A DNA stretch of 64,000 bases from Micromonospora sp. HM5-17 (lineage in GTDB: Bacteria; Actinomycetota; Actinomycetes; Mycobacteriales; Micromonosporaceae), in contig NZ_RJWA01000002.1 of NCBI RefSeq assembly GCF_003762835.1, positions 62,001-126,000 of the forward strand, given 5' to 3'. The notes beneath the pieces were generated by a model, which was not told the DNA's origin, ran no database searches, and saw nothing but the letters and a program-made list of their open reading frames with translations. The first letter of the stretch is position 1. Each line of letters opens with the position of its first letter. Made by a program: the position numbers and the translations under genes. This document shows, in pieces, positions 1 to 8,970 of this stretch.

Positions 1-1
1 C

Positions 2-700
2 CACCCGTTCGGCCAGATCCGCTTCACCGGCGCCCGGTGGGCCCTGGCGGACGTCCGGCTCCTCTCGCCGATCCTGCCCAGCAAGGTGGTCTGCGTCGGC
101 CGCAACTACGTCGAGCACGCCGCGGAACACGGTGCCGAGGTGCCGACCGAACCACTGCTCTTCCTCAAGCCCTCCACCTCGGTGATCGGTACCCGGGACG
201 CGATCCGGCTGCCGGTGCAGTCCAAGCGAGTCGAGCACGAGGCGGAGCTGGCGGTCGTGATCGGGCCGCCCGGGGCGCGCCGCGCCGACCGGGAGGCGGC
301 GGCGCGGGCGATCTTCGGCTACACCTGCGCCAACGACGTGACCGCCCGCGACCTCCAGCGCTCGGACGGGCAGTGGACCCGGGCCAAGGGCTTCGACTCG
401 TTCTGCCCGCTCGGTCCCTGGATCACCACCGGGCTCGACGCCGGCGACCTGGAGATCCGCTGCGAGGTGGGGCGGCGACCCGACGAGATGGAGGTACGGC
501 AGCTCGGCCGGACCAAGGACATGGTCTTCGACGTTCCGACCCTGGTGTCCTACATCTCCCACGTGATGACGTTGCTTCCCGGCGACGTGGTGCTGACGGG
601 TACGCCGGCGGGGGTTAGTCCGATCACGGCGGGGGATACGGTCACCGTGAGTATCGAAGGGATCGGCGAACTGTCGAACCCGGTGGTGGCTCTGGACTGA
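2..700 (+). CDS. Fumarylacetoacetate hydrolase family protein, 5' end cut by window
   Basis: The frame is open from base 2, so the gene starts left of the window; 232 residues are visible. The C-terminal FAH fold is recognisable from GRNYVEHA, the acidic metal-binding stretch EHEAELAVVIG, NDVTARDLQRSD followed by AKGFDSFCPLG, and the closing LPGDVVLTGTPAGV. Family members are Mg-dependent C-C bond hydrolases, isomerases or oxaloacetate decarboxylases acting on 2-oxo acids in the cytoplasm. The exact substrate cannot be read from sequence. In M. tuberculosis a homologue (Rv2993c) also lies beside the Gln/Glu tRNA genes, so the position is conserved. I expected gltX next to it, but it does not lie between this gene and the tRNAs. 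Confidence 0.88.
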   Translation, partial: HPFGQIRFTGARWALADVRLLSPILPSKVVCVGRNYVEHAAEHGAEVPTEPLLFLKPSTSVIGTRDAIRLPVQSKRVEHEAELAVVIGPPGARRADREAAARAIFGYTCANDVTARDLQRSDGQWTRAKGFDSFCPLGPWITTGLDAGDLEIRCEVGRRPDEMEVRQLGRTKDMVFDVPTLVSYISHVMTLLPGDVVLTGTPAGVSPITAGDTVTVSIEGIGELSNPVVALD

Positions 701-748
701 GGTGGGGCGCCGGAGCGGGCCTCGTTCCGCGCCGGCACCGAACCCGAT

Positions 749-777
749 TTGGTCTCCACCCCGGCGTCGGGTAAAGT
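749..777 (+). promoter_or_regulatory. Promoter of tRNA-Gln
   Basis: TTGGTC (749-754) and TAAAGT (772-777) are separated by 17 bases, close to the housekeeping sigma consensus. Transcription would start near 784, about 20 bases before the tRNA. Confidence 0.6.
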
Positions 778-802
778 TCGCTTTCGGTGCGGCAAGCACC
801 GA

Positions 803-877
803 TGGGGTATGGGGTAATTGGCAGCCCGACTGATTCTGGCTCAGTTAGTCTAGGTTCGAGTCCTGGTACCCCAGCCA
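803..877 (+). tRNA. tRNA-Gln (anticodon CTG)
   Basis: A full cloverleaf can be drawn. The acceptor TGGGGTA (803-809) pairs with TACCCCA (867-873). The anticodon stem ACTGA/TCAGT holds the loop TTCTGGC with anticodon CTG. The T arm is CTAGG-TTCGAGT-CCTGG with one G-U pair. The discriminator is G at 874, and CCA is encoded at 875-877. Confidence 0.96.
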
Positions 878-962
878 ACCGATGCCCGAAAGGGCGCCGG
901 TTGCTGGCTCTGATAGAGTTCAGCACCGTTGGCCGCAAGGTCAACAACGAGGGAAAGTTCCT

Positions 963-1035
963 GGCCCCGTCGTCTAGCGGCCTAGGACGCCGCCCTCTCA
1001 AGGCGGTAGCGCCGGTTCGAATCCGGTCGGGGCTA
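963..1035 (+). tRNA. tRNA-Glu (anticodon CTC)
   Basis: The acceptor GGCCCCG (963-969) pairs with CGGGGCT (1028-1034), with a G-U pair at the end. The anticodon stem CCGCC/GGCGG holds the loop CTCTCAA with anticodon CTC. The T arm is GCCGG-TTCGAAT-CCGGT. The discriminator is A at 1035 and no CCA is encoded. It lies 85 bases after tRNA-Gln and probably shares the terminator that follows. Confidence 0.96.
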
Positions 1036-1041
1036 CGGTTA

Positions 1042-1072
1042 CGGCCCGCGTCACCATGGATGACGCGGGCCG
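1042..1072 (+). terminator. Terminator of the tRNA pair
   Basis: CGGCCCGCGTCA (1042-1053) pairs perfectly with TGACGCGGGCCG (1061-1072) across a 7-base loop. The tail TTGTCGTC is only mildly T-rich, as is usual in actinobacteria. Confidence 0.8.
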
Positions 1073-1337
1073 TTGTCGTCCCGGCGGCACCGTCCGCCGT
1101 GACGATGGAGTTCCTACCCACCGGTCGCCGTTGACCGGTTCCCGCGTACCGGTGCCACGCACGTCGCCGCGTGGTCCGGTCACGATGGTTCGTGTCGCTC
1201 CGGTAACGGTTCGAGCATCGCACGTCCGCCCCCGGACCGGTGGTCGAATGCCGAGATCCCCCCGACCGGCTGACCTCGGGCGGCGGGCCGACGGGGCCGG
1301 TCGCGGCCAGTGCGCCCGGGAAGGATCCGGCGACGCG
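1073..1337. other. Intergenic region without a gene
   Basis: This is the space between the tRNA terminator and the 3' end of the convergent IclR-type gene. Open frames here show no recognisable motif and look like by-products of GC-rich sequence. I see no RNA gene. Confidence 0.6.
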
Positions 1338-2036
1338 TCAGAGGCCGGAGAGGCGTTGACCGGCCCGGACCACCGCCATCGCGTGCCGGTCGCCCGGCCG
1401 GCGGCCGAGCCGCTCGATGGGGCCGGAGATGCTGATCGCCGCGATGACCCGACCGGTCCGGTCGCGGATCGGCGCCGACACGCTGGCCACGCCGGCCTCG
1501 CGTTCGGCGACGCTCTGCGCCCAGCCGCGCCGGCGTACCTCGGCCAGGGTCCGGCCGGTGAACTTGCACCGGGGCAGCAGGGGCATGACCGCCTCCGGCG
1601 GCTCCCAGGCGAGGAGGATCTGGGCCGCCGACCCGGCGGTCATCGGCAGCACGGAACCGACCGGCACCGTGTCGCGTAGTCCGCTGGCCCGCTCGGCGGC
1701 CGCCACGCAGATCCGCTCGTCGGCCCGGCGCAGGTAGAGCTGGGCGCTCTCGCCGGTGGCGTCGCGGAGTGCGGCGAGCAGCGGTTCCGCCGCGGTCAGC
1801 AGCACGTCGGGGGCGGCGTTGGCCAGTTCCCCCAGGCGAGGTCCGGGCCGCCACCGGCCCTGGGTGTCGCGTACCAGCATCCGGTGGATTTCCAGGGCCT
1901 GGGCCAGGCGATGTGCCGTCGCCCGGGGCAGCTTGGTGCGCTCGACGAGTTCGGCCAGGCTGGCGCCGTCGACGCAGGCGGCGAGGATGACCACCGCCTT
2001 GTCGAGAACGCCGACACCGCTCATACTGTGTCCCAC
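1338..2036 (-). CDS. ndgR: IclR-family regulator next to leuCD (NdgR-like)
   Basis: A 232-residue transcription factor. It has an N-terminal winged helix (about residues 8-65, with SLAELVERTKLPRATAHRLA as the helix-turn-helix) and a C-terminal IclR effector domain ending in GVASVSAPIRDRTGRVIAAISISGP. The start GTG at 2036 has GGGAGG 12 bases upstream; ATG at 2024 is an alternative that lacks a site. In Streptomyces the orthologue NdgR binds the leuCD promoter and responds to amino acids, and this gene diverges from leuC with only 37 bases between them. Regulation of leuCD and of itself from that spacer is therefore expected. Family and position are clear; the effector is unknown here. Confidence 0.88.
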   Translation of the reverse strand: MGHSMSGVGVLDKAVVILAACVDGASLAELVERTKLPRATAHRLAQALEIHRMLVRDTQGRWRPGPRLGELANAAPDVLLTAAEPLLAALRDATGESAQLYLRRADERICVAAAERASGLRDTVPVGSVLPMTAGSAAQILLAWEPPEAVMPLLPRCKFTGRTLAEVRRRGWAQSVAEREAGVASVSAPIRDRTGRVIAAISISGPIERLGRRPGDRHAMAVVRAGQRLSGL

Positions 2037-2061
2037 AAGCCGAAACCTACCTCCCAGAATT

Positions 2062-2073
2062 TAGGATGTCCAG
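2062..2073 (+). promoter_or_regulatory. Putative -10 element giving a leaderless leuC mRNA
   Basis: TAGGAT (2062-2067) ends six bases before the leuC ATG, so transcription would begin at or next to the A of the start codon. No convincing -35 is seen, which would suit an activated promoter. The whole 37-base spacer to ndgR must also hold the regulator site. Confidence 0.45.
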
Positions 2074-3528
2074 ATGGTGGGAGTCACTCCAGAGCCGTCC
2101 TCGCCGAGGACCTTGGCCGAGAAGGTCTGGGACGCTCATGTGGTGCGGTCCGCTGACGGTGAGCCGGACCTGCTCTACATCGACCTGCACCTGCTGCACG
2201 AGGTCACCAGCCCGCAGGCCTTTGACGGCCTGCGACTGGCCGGGCGCCGGGTCCGCCGCCCCGACCTCACGCTCGCGACCGAGGACCACAACACCCCGAC
2301 CGGCTACGACGACCCGTCGTTCCGGTTCCGGCGTGGTGACCTGCTCACCATCGCCGACCCGACGTCACGAACCCAGATCGAGACGCTGCGGCGCAACTGT
2401 GCCGAGTTCGGCATCCGGTTGCACCCGCTCGGTGACGACAACCAGGGCATCGTGCACGTGATCGGACCGCAGCTCGGGCTCACCCAGCCCGGCATGACCA
2501 TCGTGTGCGGCGACTCACACACCGCGACGCACGGCGCGTTCGGCGCCCTGGCCTTCGGCATCGGGACCAGCGAGGTCGAGCACGTCCTCGCCACCCAGAC
2601 GCTGCCGCAGCTGCGGCCCAAGACGATGGCCGTCACCGTGACCGGCGAGTTGGCTCCCGGCGTCACCGCCAAGGACCTGATCCTGGCGCTGATCGCCCAG
2701 GTCGGTACCGGCGGCGGGCGCGGCCACATCGTGGAGTACCGGGGCGAGGCGATCCGCCGGCTCTCCATGGAGGGCCGGATGACCATCGCCAACATGTCCA
2801 TCGAGTGGGGCGCCAAGGCCGGCATGATCGCCCCGGACGAGACGACCTTCGCCTACCTCAAGGACCGTCCGCACGCCCCCAAGGGGGCGGACTGGGACGC
2901 CGCGGTGGCGTACTGGCGGACCCTCGCCACCGACCCGGGTGCCACCTTCGACAGCGAGGTGGTGCTGGACGCCAGCCGGGTCAGCCCGTTCGTCACCTGG
3001 GGCACCAACCCGGGGCAGGGCACCGCGCTGGACTCGGTCGTGCCCGACCCGGAGGAGTTCGACACCGAGGCGGAGCGGGCCGCGGCCCGGCGCGCCCTGG
3101 AGTACATGGACCTCAAGCCCGGCACCCGGCTGCGGGACGTTCCGGTGGACGTGGTCTTCGTCGGCTCCTGCACGAACGGCCGGCTGGAGGACCTGCGGGC
3201 CGCCGCCGACGTGCTGCGTGGGCGCAAGGTGGCCGACGGCGTACGGATGCTCGTGGTGCCCGGCTCGGCCGCCGTCCGGGAGGCCGCCGAACAGGAGGGC
3301 CTGGACAAGATCTTCATCGAGGCCGGTGCGGAGTGGCGTTTCGCCGGCTGCTCCATGTGTCTGGGGATGAACCCGGACACGCTCTCCCCGGGGCAGCGCT
3401 CGGCCTCCACCTCCAACCGAAACTTCGAGGGCCGGCAGGGTCGGGGCGGACGTACCCACCTCGTCTCGCCACCGGTCGCCGCCGCCACCGCCGTGGTCGG
3501 CCGGCTCGCCGCTCCCGCCGACCTGTGA
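2074..3528 (+). CDS. leuC: 3-isopropylmalate dehydratase large subunit
   Basis: This 484-residue aconitase-family protein catalyses the isomerisation of 2- to 3-isopropylmalate in leucine synthesis together with LeuD. The three 4Fe-4S ligands are visible as C366 (VGSCTNGR) and C426/C429 ([11 protein letters not shown]). Other family signatures are [31 protein letters not shown] (residues about 146-169) and the C-terminal [14 protein letters not shown]. The length fits the family. The first ATG was chosen because the promoter-like TAGGAT stands just before it; there is no convincing ribosome-binding site. leuD follows after 15 bases. Confidence 0.97.
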   Translation: MVGVTPEPSSPRTLAEKVWDAHVVRSADGEPDLLYIDLHLLHEVTSPQAFDGLRLAGRRVRRPDLTLATEDHNTPTGYDDPSFRFRRGDLLTIADPTSRTQIETLRRNCAEFGIRLHPLGDDNQGIVHVIGPQLGLTQPGMTIVCGDSHTATHGAFGALAFGIGTSEVEHVLATQTLPQLRPKTMAVTVTGELAPGVTAKDLILALIAQVGTGGGRGHIVEYRGEAIRRLSMEGRMTIANMSIEWGAKAGMIAPDETTFAYLKDRPHAPKGADWDAAVAYWRTLATDPGATFDSEVVLDASRVSPFVTWGTNPGQGTALDSVVPDPEEFDTEAERAAARRALEYMDLKPGTRLRDVPVDVVFVGSCTNGRLEDLRAAADVLRGRKVADGVRMLVVPGSAAVREAAEQEGLDKIFIEAGAEWRFAGCSMCLGMNPDTLSPGQRSASTSNRNFEGRQGRGGRTHLVSPPVAAATAVVGRLAAPADL

Positions 3529-3543
3529 AGGGGCTGACCTGAC

Positions 3544-4131
3544 ATGGAGAAGTTCACCGTGCACACCGGTACGGCGGTCCCGCTGCGCCGGTCCAACGTG
3601 GATACCGACCAGATCATCCCGGCCGTGTACCTCAAGCGGGTGACCCGGACCGGCTTCGCCGACGGCCTCTTCAGCGCCTGGCGCGAGGACCCGTCATTCG
3701 TTCTCAACGATTCTTCATATTCCGGTTCGTCGATTCTCGTCGCCGGTCCGGAGTTCGGCACCGGGTCGTCCCGGGAGCATGCCGTGTGGGCGTTGCGCGA
3801 CTGGGGGTTCCGGGCTGTCATCGCCCCCGGCTTCGGGGACATCTTCCGCGGCAACGCCCTCAAGGAAGGTCTCCTTCCGGTCGAGCTTGAATTGAATGCT
3901 GTCGAAGTGTTGTGGGGGTTGGCGGAGTCCGAGCCGAGCACGCCGGTCACCGTCGACCTGGAGGCTCGGCAGGTGCGGGCCGCCGGCCACACCTGGTCTT
4001 TCCCCATCGACGACTTCAGTCGGTGGCGGCTGATGGAGGGCTTGGACGACATTGGACTGACCCTCCGGTATGAGGCGGAGATCACGGCGTACGAGCGCCA
4101 AAGATCACCCTTCCGGCCCGTGGTGGCATAG
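3544..4131 (+). CDS. leuD: 3-isopropylmalate dehydratase small subunit
   Basis: A 195-residue swivelling-domain partner of LeuC. The family opening motif [19 protein letters not shown] and the substrate-loop region [17 protein letters not shown] are both present, and the length is normal. It lies 15 bases downstream of leuC on the same strand, with AAGGGG before the ATG, so the two subunits are co-transcribed. A strong hairpin follows the stop. Confidence 0.97.
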   Translation: MEKFTVHTGTAVPLRRSNVDTDQIIPAVYLKRVTRTGFADGLFSAWREDPSFVLNDSSYSGSSILVAGPEFGTGSSREHAVWALRDWGFRAVIAPGFGDIFRGNALKEGLLPVELELNAVEVLWGLAESEPSTPVTVDLEARQVRAAGHTWSFPIDDFSRWRLMEGLDDIGLTLRYEAEITAYERQRSPFRPVVA

Positions 4132-4157
4132 CCGGAACGCCAGCCCTCCCAGTCGTT

Positions 4158-4190
4158 TTCGCCCCCGTCGGCTCGCCCGGCGGGGGCGAA
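4158..4190 (+). terminator. Terminator after leuCD
   Basis: TTCGCCCCCG (4158-4167) and CGGGGGCGAA (4181-4190) form a perfect 10-bp stem with a 13-base loop, 26 bases after the leuD stop. Confidence 0.75.
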
Positions 4191-4226
4191 TCCGTTGCGA
4201 CACAATGGGTTTTTTCCAGCAGATGT

Positions 4227-4255
4227 TTGTATCCCGGTGGCACAGGGCATACCGT
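4227..4255 (+). promoter_or_regulatory. Candidate promoter of hup
   Basis: TTGTAT (4227-4232) and TACCGT (4250-4255) are 17 bases apart. They would give a leader of about 45 bases before the GTG start of the HU gene. The match is moderate. Confidence 0.4.
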
Positions 4256-4305
4256 GCGCGCAGAATGGCTCGCGTTGAGTCCAGTTGCACATTGGGAGGG
4301 AAGTC

Positions 4306-4839
4306 GTGAACAAGGCCGAGCTCATCGAGGCTCTCGCCGCTCGTCTGGGGGACCGGAAGACGGCGACGTCGGCGCTCGACGCGGTCCTCGCGGAGATTCA
4401 GGCGGCGGTCACCAAGGGGGATCGGGTGGCCATCACCGGGTTTGGGGTGTTCGAAAAGCGCGTCCGGGGGGCCCGAATAGCTCGCAACCCCCGAACAGGC
4501 GAGTCGGTGAAGGTGAAGAAGACATCCGTTCCGGCCTTCCGGCCGGGCGCCGGGTTCAAGGAGATGGTCGCCAGCGGCAAGGCCCCGAAGAACACGGTCG
4601 CGGCGAAGAAGGCCGCCACCGCGGCCGCCGCGACGAAGGCCGCCGCCAAGAAGGCGGCGGCCAAGAAGGCGGCGCCGGCCAAGGCGGCGGCCAAGAAGGC
4701 CACGGCCGCGAAGACTGCCCCGGCAAAGAAGGCCACCGCGGCGAAGAAGACCACGGCCAAGGCGGCGACGAAGAAGGCCACCACCGCGAAGAAGGCGCCG
4801 GCGAAGAAGGCGCCGGCGAAGAAGGCCGCCAAGCGCTGA
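4306..4839 (+). CDS. hup: HU-family nucleoid protein with lysine/alanine-rich tail
   Basis: A 177-residue protein. Residues 1-90 are a standard HU fold beginning [18 protein letters not shown] and containing [20 protein letters not shown] and the DNA-binding arm. From about residue 100 to the end it consists of degenerate Lys-Ala-Pro units resembling the C-terminal tail of eukaryotic histone H1. This two-part architecture is typical of actinobacterial HupB/HupS, which compact DNA and bind RNA. GTG at 4306 was chosen because GGGAGGGAAG lies just upstream; an in-frame ATG at 4285 precedes that site and is less likely. The tail coding region is itself a repeat tract prone to length variation. 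Confidence 0.95.
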   Translation: MNKAELIEALAARLGDRKTATSALDAVLAEIQAAVTKGDRVAITGFGVFEKRVRGARIARNPRTGESVKVKKTSVPAFRPGAGFKEMVASGKAPKNTVAAKKAATAAAATKAAAKKAAAKKAAPAKAAAKKATAAKTAPAKKATAAKKTTAKAATKKATTAKKAPAKKAPAKKAAKR

Positions 4840-4849
4840 CCACGTACGC

Positions 4850-4887
4850 CGAGGGCGCTCGTCCGGCTTGCCCGGAGGGCGCCCTCG
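4850..4887. terminator. Terminator between convergent hup and mutT1
   Basis: CGAGGGCGC (4850-4858) pairs with GCGCCCTCG (4879-4887), and an inner stem TCCGG/CCGGA (4862-4876) extends it. It lies between two convergent genes and could serve both strands. Confidence 0.65.
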
Positions 4888-4972
4888 ACGCTGTCCGGGG
4901 CCGGAATCGTCGCGTACGCCGGTGCGGTGGTCGCCGGGTGGCGCCCGGCGGATGCCCGACGGCGCGGCGCGG

Positions 4973-6007
4973 TCAGGGCGACCCACCGGCGAGGCCGTCG
5001 GTGCCGTCGAGGCGGCTGACCGCGACGAGCCGGTCGCCGGCGAAGGCGAGCAGCCAACCGTCGCCGTGACGGGTCTGGAACTCCTCCGCGGACCTGGGCC
5101 GCGCGGGTCGGGGCGGGGGTCCGGCCGCGGCGGCCCCGCGGGGCTGGGCCGTGTCGTCCCGACCCGCCGCCGTGCCGAGCCCCGCCCGAACCCCGGAGAC
5201 GCGGTCGAGCTGGGCCAACACCGGCGGAATCACCGTGCCCTGACCACACACCACGGCCGACGTGTCGGCGGCGGCCACCGCCAGGAGCCGGTCGGCGGCG
5301 GCCAGGTCCCGCTCCGCCGCGGCCTGCCCCGGCCGGGGTTCGTCGAAGACCGAGTCGACCTCGATCCGCCGGTCGAGCAAATCGGCGAGGGGTTGCAGCG
5401 TCTGCACGCAGCGCCGGGGCGCCGCCGAGAGCAGCCGTACCGGGCGGATCAGGGCGAGCAGCCCCGCCAGGGTCCGAGCCTGTGCCCAGCCGTCGGAATC
5501 CAGAAGGCGGGCCTCGTCCGGCCCCGACCAGGTGCCCCGCCTCCCGGCGTACGCGTGCCGGACCACGCCCAGCACCGCGGTCACCGGCGGCAGCGCGGCG
5601 AAGTCCCGCAACACCCGGACGTCGTGCGGGTAGCTCACCAGCCCGGCCGCCTCGTCGGGTGGCAGCCACCGTACGTCGTCGACCTCGGTGCCCGGCTGGA
5701 AGCCGCCGGTCTCCGCCATCCGCATCGACCAGAACTCGACCAGTTTCGGGACACCGTTGCGCATCAGGTACCGGACCGAGGGGAGCCGTACCTGTGGCAC
5801 CCCGCGAACGTCCGCCTCCTCGGCCACCTCGCGCACGGCGGCGGTCAGCGGGTGCTCGCCCGGATCCAGCTTTCCCTTGGGCAGTGACCAGTCGTCGTAC
5901 CGGGGTCGATGCACCACCGCCACCTCGACGGTGCCGCCGCGACGCCGCCAGACCACGCCGCCGGCCGCCCGGACCGGCCGCCCGGCGGCCGTCTCCTCCG
6001 GCGTCAT
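4973..6007 (-). CDS. mutT1: NUDIX hydrolase / histidine phosphatase fusion (MutT1-like)
   Basis: A 344-residue two-domain protein. The Nudix box GKLDPGEHPLTAAVREVAEE lies at about residues 45-64 of the N-terminal domain. The second half is a histidine-phosphatase domain beginning VLGVVRHAYAGRR, where the usual RHG is RHA. Mycobacterial MutT1 has this fusion and degrades 8-oxo-dGTP and diadenosine polyphosphates, so a role in nucleotide-pool sanitation is likely. A Gly/Ala/Pro-rich insert (about residues 275-305) separates the last two segments of the phosphatase domain. It follows ppk on the same strand after 95 bases, the same order as in mycobacteria. Confidence 0.88.
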   Translation of the reverse strand: MTPEETAAGRPVRAAGGVVWRRRGGTVEVAVVHRPRYDDWSLPKGKLDPGEHPLTAAVREVAEEADVRGVPQVRLPSVRYLMRNGVPKLVEFWSMRMAETGGFQPGTEVDDVRWLPPDEAAGLVSYPHDVRVLRDFAALPPVTAVLGVVRHAYAGRRGTWSGPDEARLLDSDGWAQARTLAGLLALIRPVRLLSAAPRRCVQTLQPLADLLDRRIEVDSVFDEPRPGQAAAERDLAAADRLLAVAAADTSAVVCGQGTVIPPVLAQLDRVSGVRAGLGTAAGRDDTAQPRGAAAAGPPPRPARPRSAEEFQTRHGDGWLLAFAGDRLVAVSRLDGTDGLAGGSP

Positions 6008-6102
6008 CTCACCTCACCCCCGCCACCGTACGCGTCCCGGTCCGGCCCGGACCCGTCGCCGACGTGCCGTCTCTCCGGTCATCGCAACCCCACCACCGCC
6101 GG

Positions 6103-8679
6103 TCACGTGCCGCTTCCGGCGATTCGGCGCAGCAGTGCCTCCTGCAGGTGTACCAGCGGCGCGTCCGGTCGGCCGGCCCGGCGGGTCCACCTGCCGTCCG
6201 GGGCGAGCTCGAAGGCGTCCACCTCGTCGCTCATCGCGGCGGTCAGCAGGTCGTCCAGTTCGGCCCGGGCGACCGGGTCGGTCACCCGCACCAGCGCCTC
6301 CACCCGACGGTCGAGGTTGCGGTGCATGAGGTCCGCCGAGCCGATCCAGAACTCGACGTCCTCCGGCGGGATTCGGCCACCGCCTCCGGCGGCACGGCCG
6401 GAACCGGCGGCCCCGGTCGCCCCGCCCGGTCGGGCATTGCCGGGGTGACCGAACCGGAACACCCGGGAGTGCTCCAGGAACCGGCCCAGGATCGAGCGCA
6501 CCCGGATGTTCTCCGACAGCCCCGGTACGCCGGGCCGGAGCGTGCACATCCCCCGGATCAGCAGGTCGACCTGGACGCCGGCCTGCGAGGCCCGGTAGAG
6601 CGCGTCCACGATCGTCTCGTCGACCAGGGCGTTGACCTTGAACTGCACCAGGGCCGGCCGGCCCTGCCGGGCCTGCGCGATCTCCCGCTCGATCCGCTCC
6701 ACCAGGCCGCGCCGGATGCCCTGCGGGGCCACGAGCAGCCGGCGGTACGACGTCTGCCGGCTGTAGCCGGTGAGGACGTTGAACAGGTCGGTGAGGTCGG
6801 CACCCACCTCGGGGTCGGCGGTCAGCATCCCGAAGTCCTCGTAGAGGCGGGCGGTCTTCGGGTGGTAGTTGCCGGTGCCGATGTGGCAGTACCGGCGGAT
6901 CTGGTTGCCCTCCTGCCGGACCACGAGGGCGATCTTGCAGTGCGTCTTCAAGCCGACGAGGCCGTAGACCACGTGGCAGCCGGCCCGCTCCAGCATCCGG
7001 GCCCAGCCGATGTTGGCCACCTCGTCGAAACGCGCCTTGATCTCCACCAGCACCACCACCTGCTTGCCCGCCGCGGCGGCGTCGATCAGGGCGTCCACGA
7101 TCGGCGAGTCGCCGCTGGTGCGGTAGAGCGTCTGCTTGATGGCCAGCACGTTCGGGTCGGCGGCGGCCTGCTCGATGAACCGCTGCACGCTGGTGGCGAA
7201 CGAGTGGTACGGATGGTGCACCAGGATGTCCCCGTCGCGCAGGGTGGCGAAGACGCTCCGCGGCACCTCGCCCTCGACCAGCCGTGGGTGGGTGGCCGGC
7301 ACGAAGGGCGGATCCTTCAGGTCGGGCCGGTCGCACTCGTTGTAGACCTGCCAGAGCGCGGTCAGGTCGAGCAGGCCCGGCACCCGCAGCACGTCGTGGC
7401 TGTCCATGTCGAGTTCCCGCACCAGCAGGTCGAGGACGCGGTCCGAGACCGAGGCGGCCACCTCGAGACGTACCGGTGGGCCGAACCGGCGCCGGGCCAG
7501 TTCCCGCTCCAGGGCCTGGAGCAGGTCCTCGTCGCGGTCCTCGTCGACCTCCACCTCGGCGTTGCGGGTGACCCGGAACAGGTGGCACTCCACCACCTCC
7601 ATCCCGGAGAAGAGCTGGTCGAGATGGGCCGCGATCAGCTCCTCCACCGGGAGAAACCGCCCTCCCGGCACGTCCCGCTCGACGCGGACGAACCGGGGTA
7701 CGTTGTTCGGCACCTTGACCCGGGCGAAGAGTTCCGGCCCACCGTCGGGGTCCCGTACCACGACCGCCAGGTTGAGCGAGCGGCTGGAGATGTAGGGGAA
7801 GGGGTGCGCGGGATCCACCGCGAGCGGGGTCAGCACCGGGAAGATCTGGTCCCGGAAGTACGCGCTGAGCCGCTGTCGCTCCGGAGCGGGCAGCCCGTCC
7901 CAGTGGACCAGCCCGATGTTCTCGGCGGCGAGCTTCGGCATCACGTCGTTGACGAAGCAGGCGGCGTGTCGGGCGACCAGGTCGGCGGCGGTCTCGGAGA
8001 CCCGCTCCAACTGGGTGGTGAGGGGCATCTGGTCGCCGCCCCGGACCGGGAGTCCGGCCTGGAGCCGGCGCTTCAGCCCGGCGACCCGGACCATGTAGAA
8101 CTCGTCGAGGTTGTTCGCGAAGATCGCCAGGAACTTTGCCCGTTCCAGCAGCGGCGTCGCCGGATCCTCGGCCAGGGCGAGCACCCGGGCGTTGAAGTCC
8201 AGCCAGGAGAGTTCCCGGTTCAGGAAGCGGTCCGGTGGTGGGGGAACCTCGGCCCCGTTACCGGGCTCGGCCCTGTTTCCGGGCTCGGCCGGGTGCCCGG
8301 CCCGCGCCTCCCCGGTCGGCGCGGCACCGCTCCGCGCGGGTATCCCGACGTCGGGCGCGGCGCTACCCGGCCCGGCGGCGGAGATTCCGGGCCGTTCCGC
8401 CACCGGGTTGCGTCCCGGCTCCGCGACCGGGGCCCGGCCCGGCCCAAAAGGTCCCTCGCTGACCGATTCCGGGATCCGTTCCGTGTCGGCGGTGCGGCCC
8501 AAATCGTCGGCCGCTCCGGCCGGGTCGCTCCGGGCGCCCCGGATCCGGGCGCCGTCGGTGCGGACCGCCCTCGCCCGCGCGGTCGCGTCCGGCTGCCCCG
8601 GGCCGGCGCTCCCGGTAGCCGGGGCGGAGCGCTGGGAGGCACGGGACCGGGCGGAACGGCGGGACGACGGGGTGCTCAC
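6103..8679 (-). CDS. ppk: Polyphosphate kinase 1
   Basis: A PPK1 that reversibly makes polyphosphate from ATP at the inner membrane or in granules. The conserved core starts at residue 151 with [20 protein letters not shown]. It includes [20 protein letters not shown], the autophosphorylated-histidine region [20 protein letters not shown], and [17 protein letters not shown]. The GTG at 8679 gives 858 residues, more than the usual 690-750. The first 150 residues are low-complexity Ala/Pro/Gly/Arg, so the true start may lie inside this region; no ribosome-binding site supports the GTG. A second low-complexity insert occurs before [20 protein letters not shown]. Confidence 0.93.
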   Translation of the reverse strand: MSTPSSRRSARSRASQRSAPATGSAGPGQPDATARARAVRTDGARIRGARSDPAGAADDLGRTADTERIPESVSEGPFGPGRAPVAEPGRNPVAERPGISAAGPGSAAPDVGIPARSGAAPTGEARAGHPAEPGNRAEPGNGAEVPPPPDRFLNRELSWLDFNARVLALAEDPATPLLERAKFLAIFANNLDEFYMVRVAGLKRRLQAGLPVRGGDQMPLTTQLERVSETAADLVARHAACFVNDVMPKLAAENIGLVHWDGLPAPERQRLSAYFRDQIFPVLTPLAVDPAHPFPYISSRSLNLAVVVRDPDGGPELFARVKVPNNVPRFVRVERDVPGGRFLPVEELIAAHLDQLFSGMEVVECHLFRVTRNAEVEVDEDRDEDLLQALERELARRRFGPPVRLEVAASVSDRVLDLLVRELDMDSHDVLRVPGLLDLTALWQVYNECDRPDLKDPPFVPATHPRLVEGEVPRSVFATLRDGDILVHHPYHSFATSVQRFIEQAAADPNVLAIKQTLYRTSGDSPIVDALIDAAAAGKQVVVLVEIKARFDEVANIGWARMLERAGCHVVYGLVGLKTHCKIALVVRQEGNQIRRYCHIGTGNYHPKTARLYEDFGMLTADPEVGADLTDLFNVLTGYSRQTSYRRLLVAPQGIRRGLVERIEREIAQARQGRPALVQFKVNALVDETIVDALYRASQAGVQVDLLIRGMCTLRPGVPGLSENIRVRSILGRFLEHSRVFRFGHPGNARPGGATGAAGSGRAAGGGGRIPPEDVEFWIGSADLMHRNLDRRVEALVRVTDPVARAELDDLLTAAMSDEVDAFELAPDGRWTRRAGRPDAPLVHLQEALLRRIAGSGT

Positions 8680-8733
8680 CCCATCATCATTGCCCCGGGC
8701 TGATGAACGGACGATGAACTTGCCCGTACCGGA

Positions 8734-8970
8734 TCACGGGAAGGTGGGCAACGTTACCCGGACCAGGGTGCCGTCCGCGTCGTAGTCGAGCCGTACCCGT
8801 TGGCCGAGGCGGAGCAGCCGCAGCCCGGAGGCGTCGAACGCCTCGGCCGGGAAGGCGACCTCCCGGCCGTCGTCGAGCAGGAGTCTGCCGCTGCGGGTCT
8901 GCGGGTCGTAGTGGGCCACCGTGCCCTGCATGTCCAGCACGGTACACCGGTGTGGCGGGCGGCGGCTCAC
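8734..8970 (-). CDS. Small cold-shock-domain-like protein
   Basis: A 78-residue protein whose body, from MQGTVAHYDPQTRSGRLLLD to the end, has the length and strand pattern of a single cold-shock/OB domain. The aromatic RNP1 motif (KGFGFI in CspA) is replaced by RSGRLLL, so nucleic-acid binding is uncertain. The start at 8970 overlaps the cofC stop as ATGA, implying translational coupling; an internal ATG at 8931 is an alternative. It lies between cofC and ppk on the same strand. Function unknown. Confidence 0.72.
   Translation of the reverse strand: MSRRPPHRCTVLDMQGTVAHYDPQTRSGRLLLDDGREVAFPAEAFDASGLRLLRLGQRVRLDYDADGTLVRVTLPTFP

Noticed and set aside
5482-8703. Plus-strand open frame of 1073 codons
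   Set aside because: It is antisense to mutT1 and ppk, is His/Val/Gly/Arg-rich with no motif, and is a by-product of GC-rich codon use.
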